In this document: one piece after another, positions 63,684 through 64,000 of the stretch
Layout: each line of letters opens with the position of its first letter
Numbering within the stretch: position 1 is the stretch's first letter
The notes under the pieces: generated by a model
The model's input: the letters and a program-made list of their open reading frames with translations, nothing else
The model's database searches: none
What the model was told of the DNA's origin: nothing
Position numbers and translations under genes: made by a program
DNA from: Amoebidium appalachense
Taxonomy: Eukaryota > Ichthyosporea
Length of the DNA stretch: 64,000 bases
Reading direction: 5' to 3'
NCBI GenBank assembly: GCA_963693365.1
Contig: CAVNZM010000015.1
Span: forward strand, 2,232,001 to 2,296,000

Positions 63684-64000
63684 ATGCAAGAACCACCCAC
63701 AAGCATGCTTCTACGACTCATATGCTGGGACCTGACAGGGGACGGACTGAGTGTGTGCGGGGTGGCTGTGGGTCTGCACTGGGCGCTGGGCACCCCCACT
63801 GTGGGCATGGGCTGGCCCCAGGTGTTGGCACCCAGCCACCGGGCATGGCTGGGCCTGCCCTATGCAAGAGCCCTGCTGCTGGGGTATGCCCCTGGGCCAT
63901 GCATGTGTGGTCACAGGCCACTACTCCTTGGTTCGAGTCGGGTTACCCCCCTGGTTGGACCTCTCACACCCTCACACCCGCCCAGGTCTGGGGTGGGTGC
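63684..64000 (+). CDS. Start of a gene running out of the window (tentative)
   Basis: The frame from the ATG at 63684 is open to the window edge after an in-frame stop at 63642. It reads MQEPPTSMLLRLICWDLTGD, then GVAVGLHWALGTPTVGMGW and RAWLGLPYARALLLG, with the GC3-rich codon use of the other genes. A plausible donor (CTGGG|GTATGC) follows at 63884. I do not recognise the family, and the fragment is too short for a functional call. Confidence 0.35.
   Translation, partial: MQEPPTSMLLRLICWDLTGDGLSVCGVAVGLHWALGTPTVGMGWPQVLAPSHRAWLGLPYARALLLGYAPGPCMCGHRPLLLGSSRVTPLVGPLTPSHPPRSGVG

Noticed and set aside
63900-63960. tRNA-like T-arm (GGTTCGAGTC)
   Set aside because: The flanking bases do not pair as a T-stem, and no D-arm, anticodon arm or acceptor stem was found.

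Overview
The window is nuclear DNA from a eukaryote, most likely a holozoan (an animal or a close unicellular relative). It has intron-rich genes with GT-AG introns, AATAAA-type poly(A) signals and strong Kozak contexts. The genes I recognise have animal-type versions: a single-chain NAD(P) transhydrogenase with a mitochondrial presequence (NNT), HSDL2, JTB, a MIC26/MIC27-type MICOS subunit and a gadkin/AP1AR-like adaptor. JTB and gadkin are divergent enough that this is unlikely to be a jawed vertebrate. I cannot name the species. Coding exons are strongly GC3-rich, and introns are packed with G/C homopolymers, TG/CA microsatellites and minisatellites.

Layout. 0.8-10.0 kb (+): a 16-exon gene of unknown function with two SUMO-consensus-like motifs. 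A TTAA-flanked foldback transposon lies in one of its introns (8.4-9.3 kb). 10.3-19.3 kb (+): a 13-exon gene whose N-terminal half resembles a protein module I know from phages and bacteria, with a helix-hairpin-helix glycosylase-like signature. 19.3-21.0 kb: intergenic, with a 119-base G run. 21.0-24.3 kb (+): JTB. 24.3-28.0 kb: intergenic, AT-richer, with duplications and one orphan ORF. 28.0-29.7 kb (+): a six-finger C2H2 protein. 31.2-38.0 kb (+): HSDL2. 38.7-49.5 kb (-): NNT in 22 exons, tail-to-tail with HSDL2. 49.5-52.8 kb: intergenic. 52.8-54.0 kb (-): a single-exon zinc-knuckle plus C2H2 gene sharing a short divergent promoter with the MICOS gene (54.3-58.6 kb, +). 59.2-61.0 kb (-): AP1AR-like. 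61.7-63.4 kb (+): an Ala/Leu-rich helical protein, not identified. 63.7 kb to the end (+): the start of another gene.

The genes do not form a pathway. NNT and the MICOS subunit are mitochondrial inner-membrane proteins, HSDL2 belongs to a peroxisomal/mitochondrial lipid family, and JTB and gadkin are membrane or trafficking proteins. Exon models were built by hand by matching reading frame and phase across each splice junction. The NNT, HSDL2, JTB and 10.3-19.3 kb models close exactly in frame.
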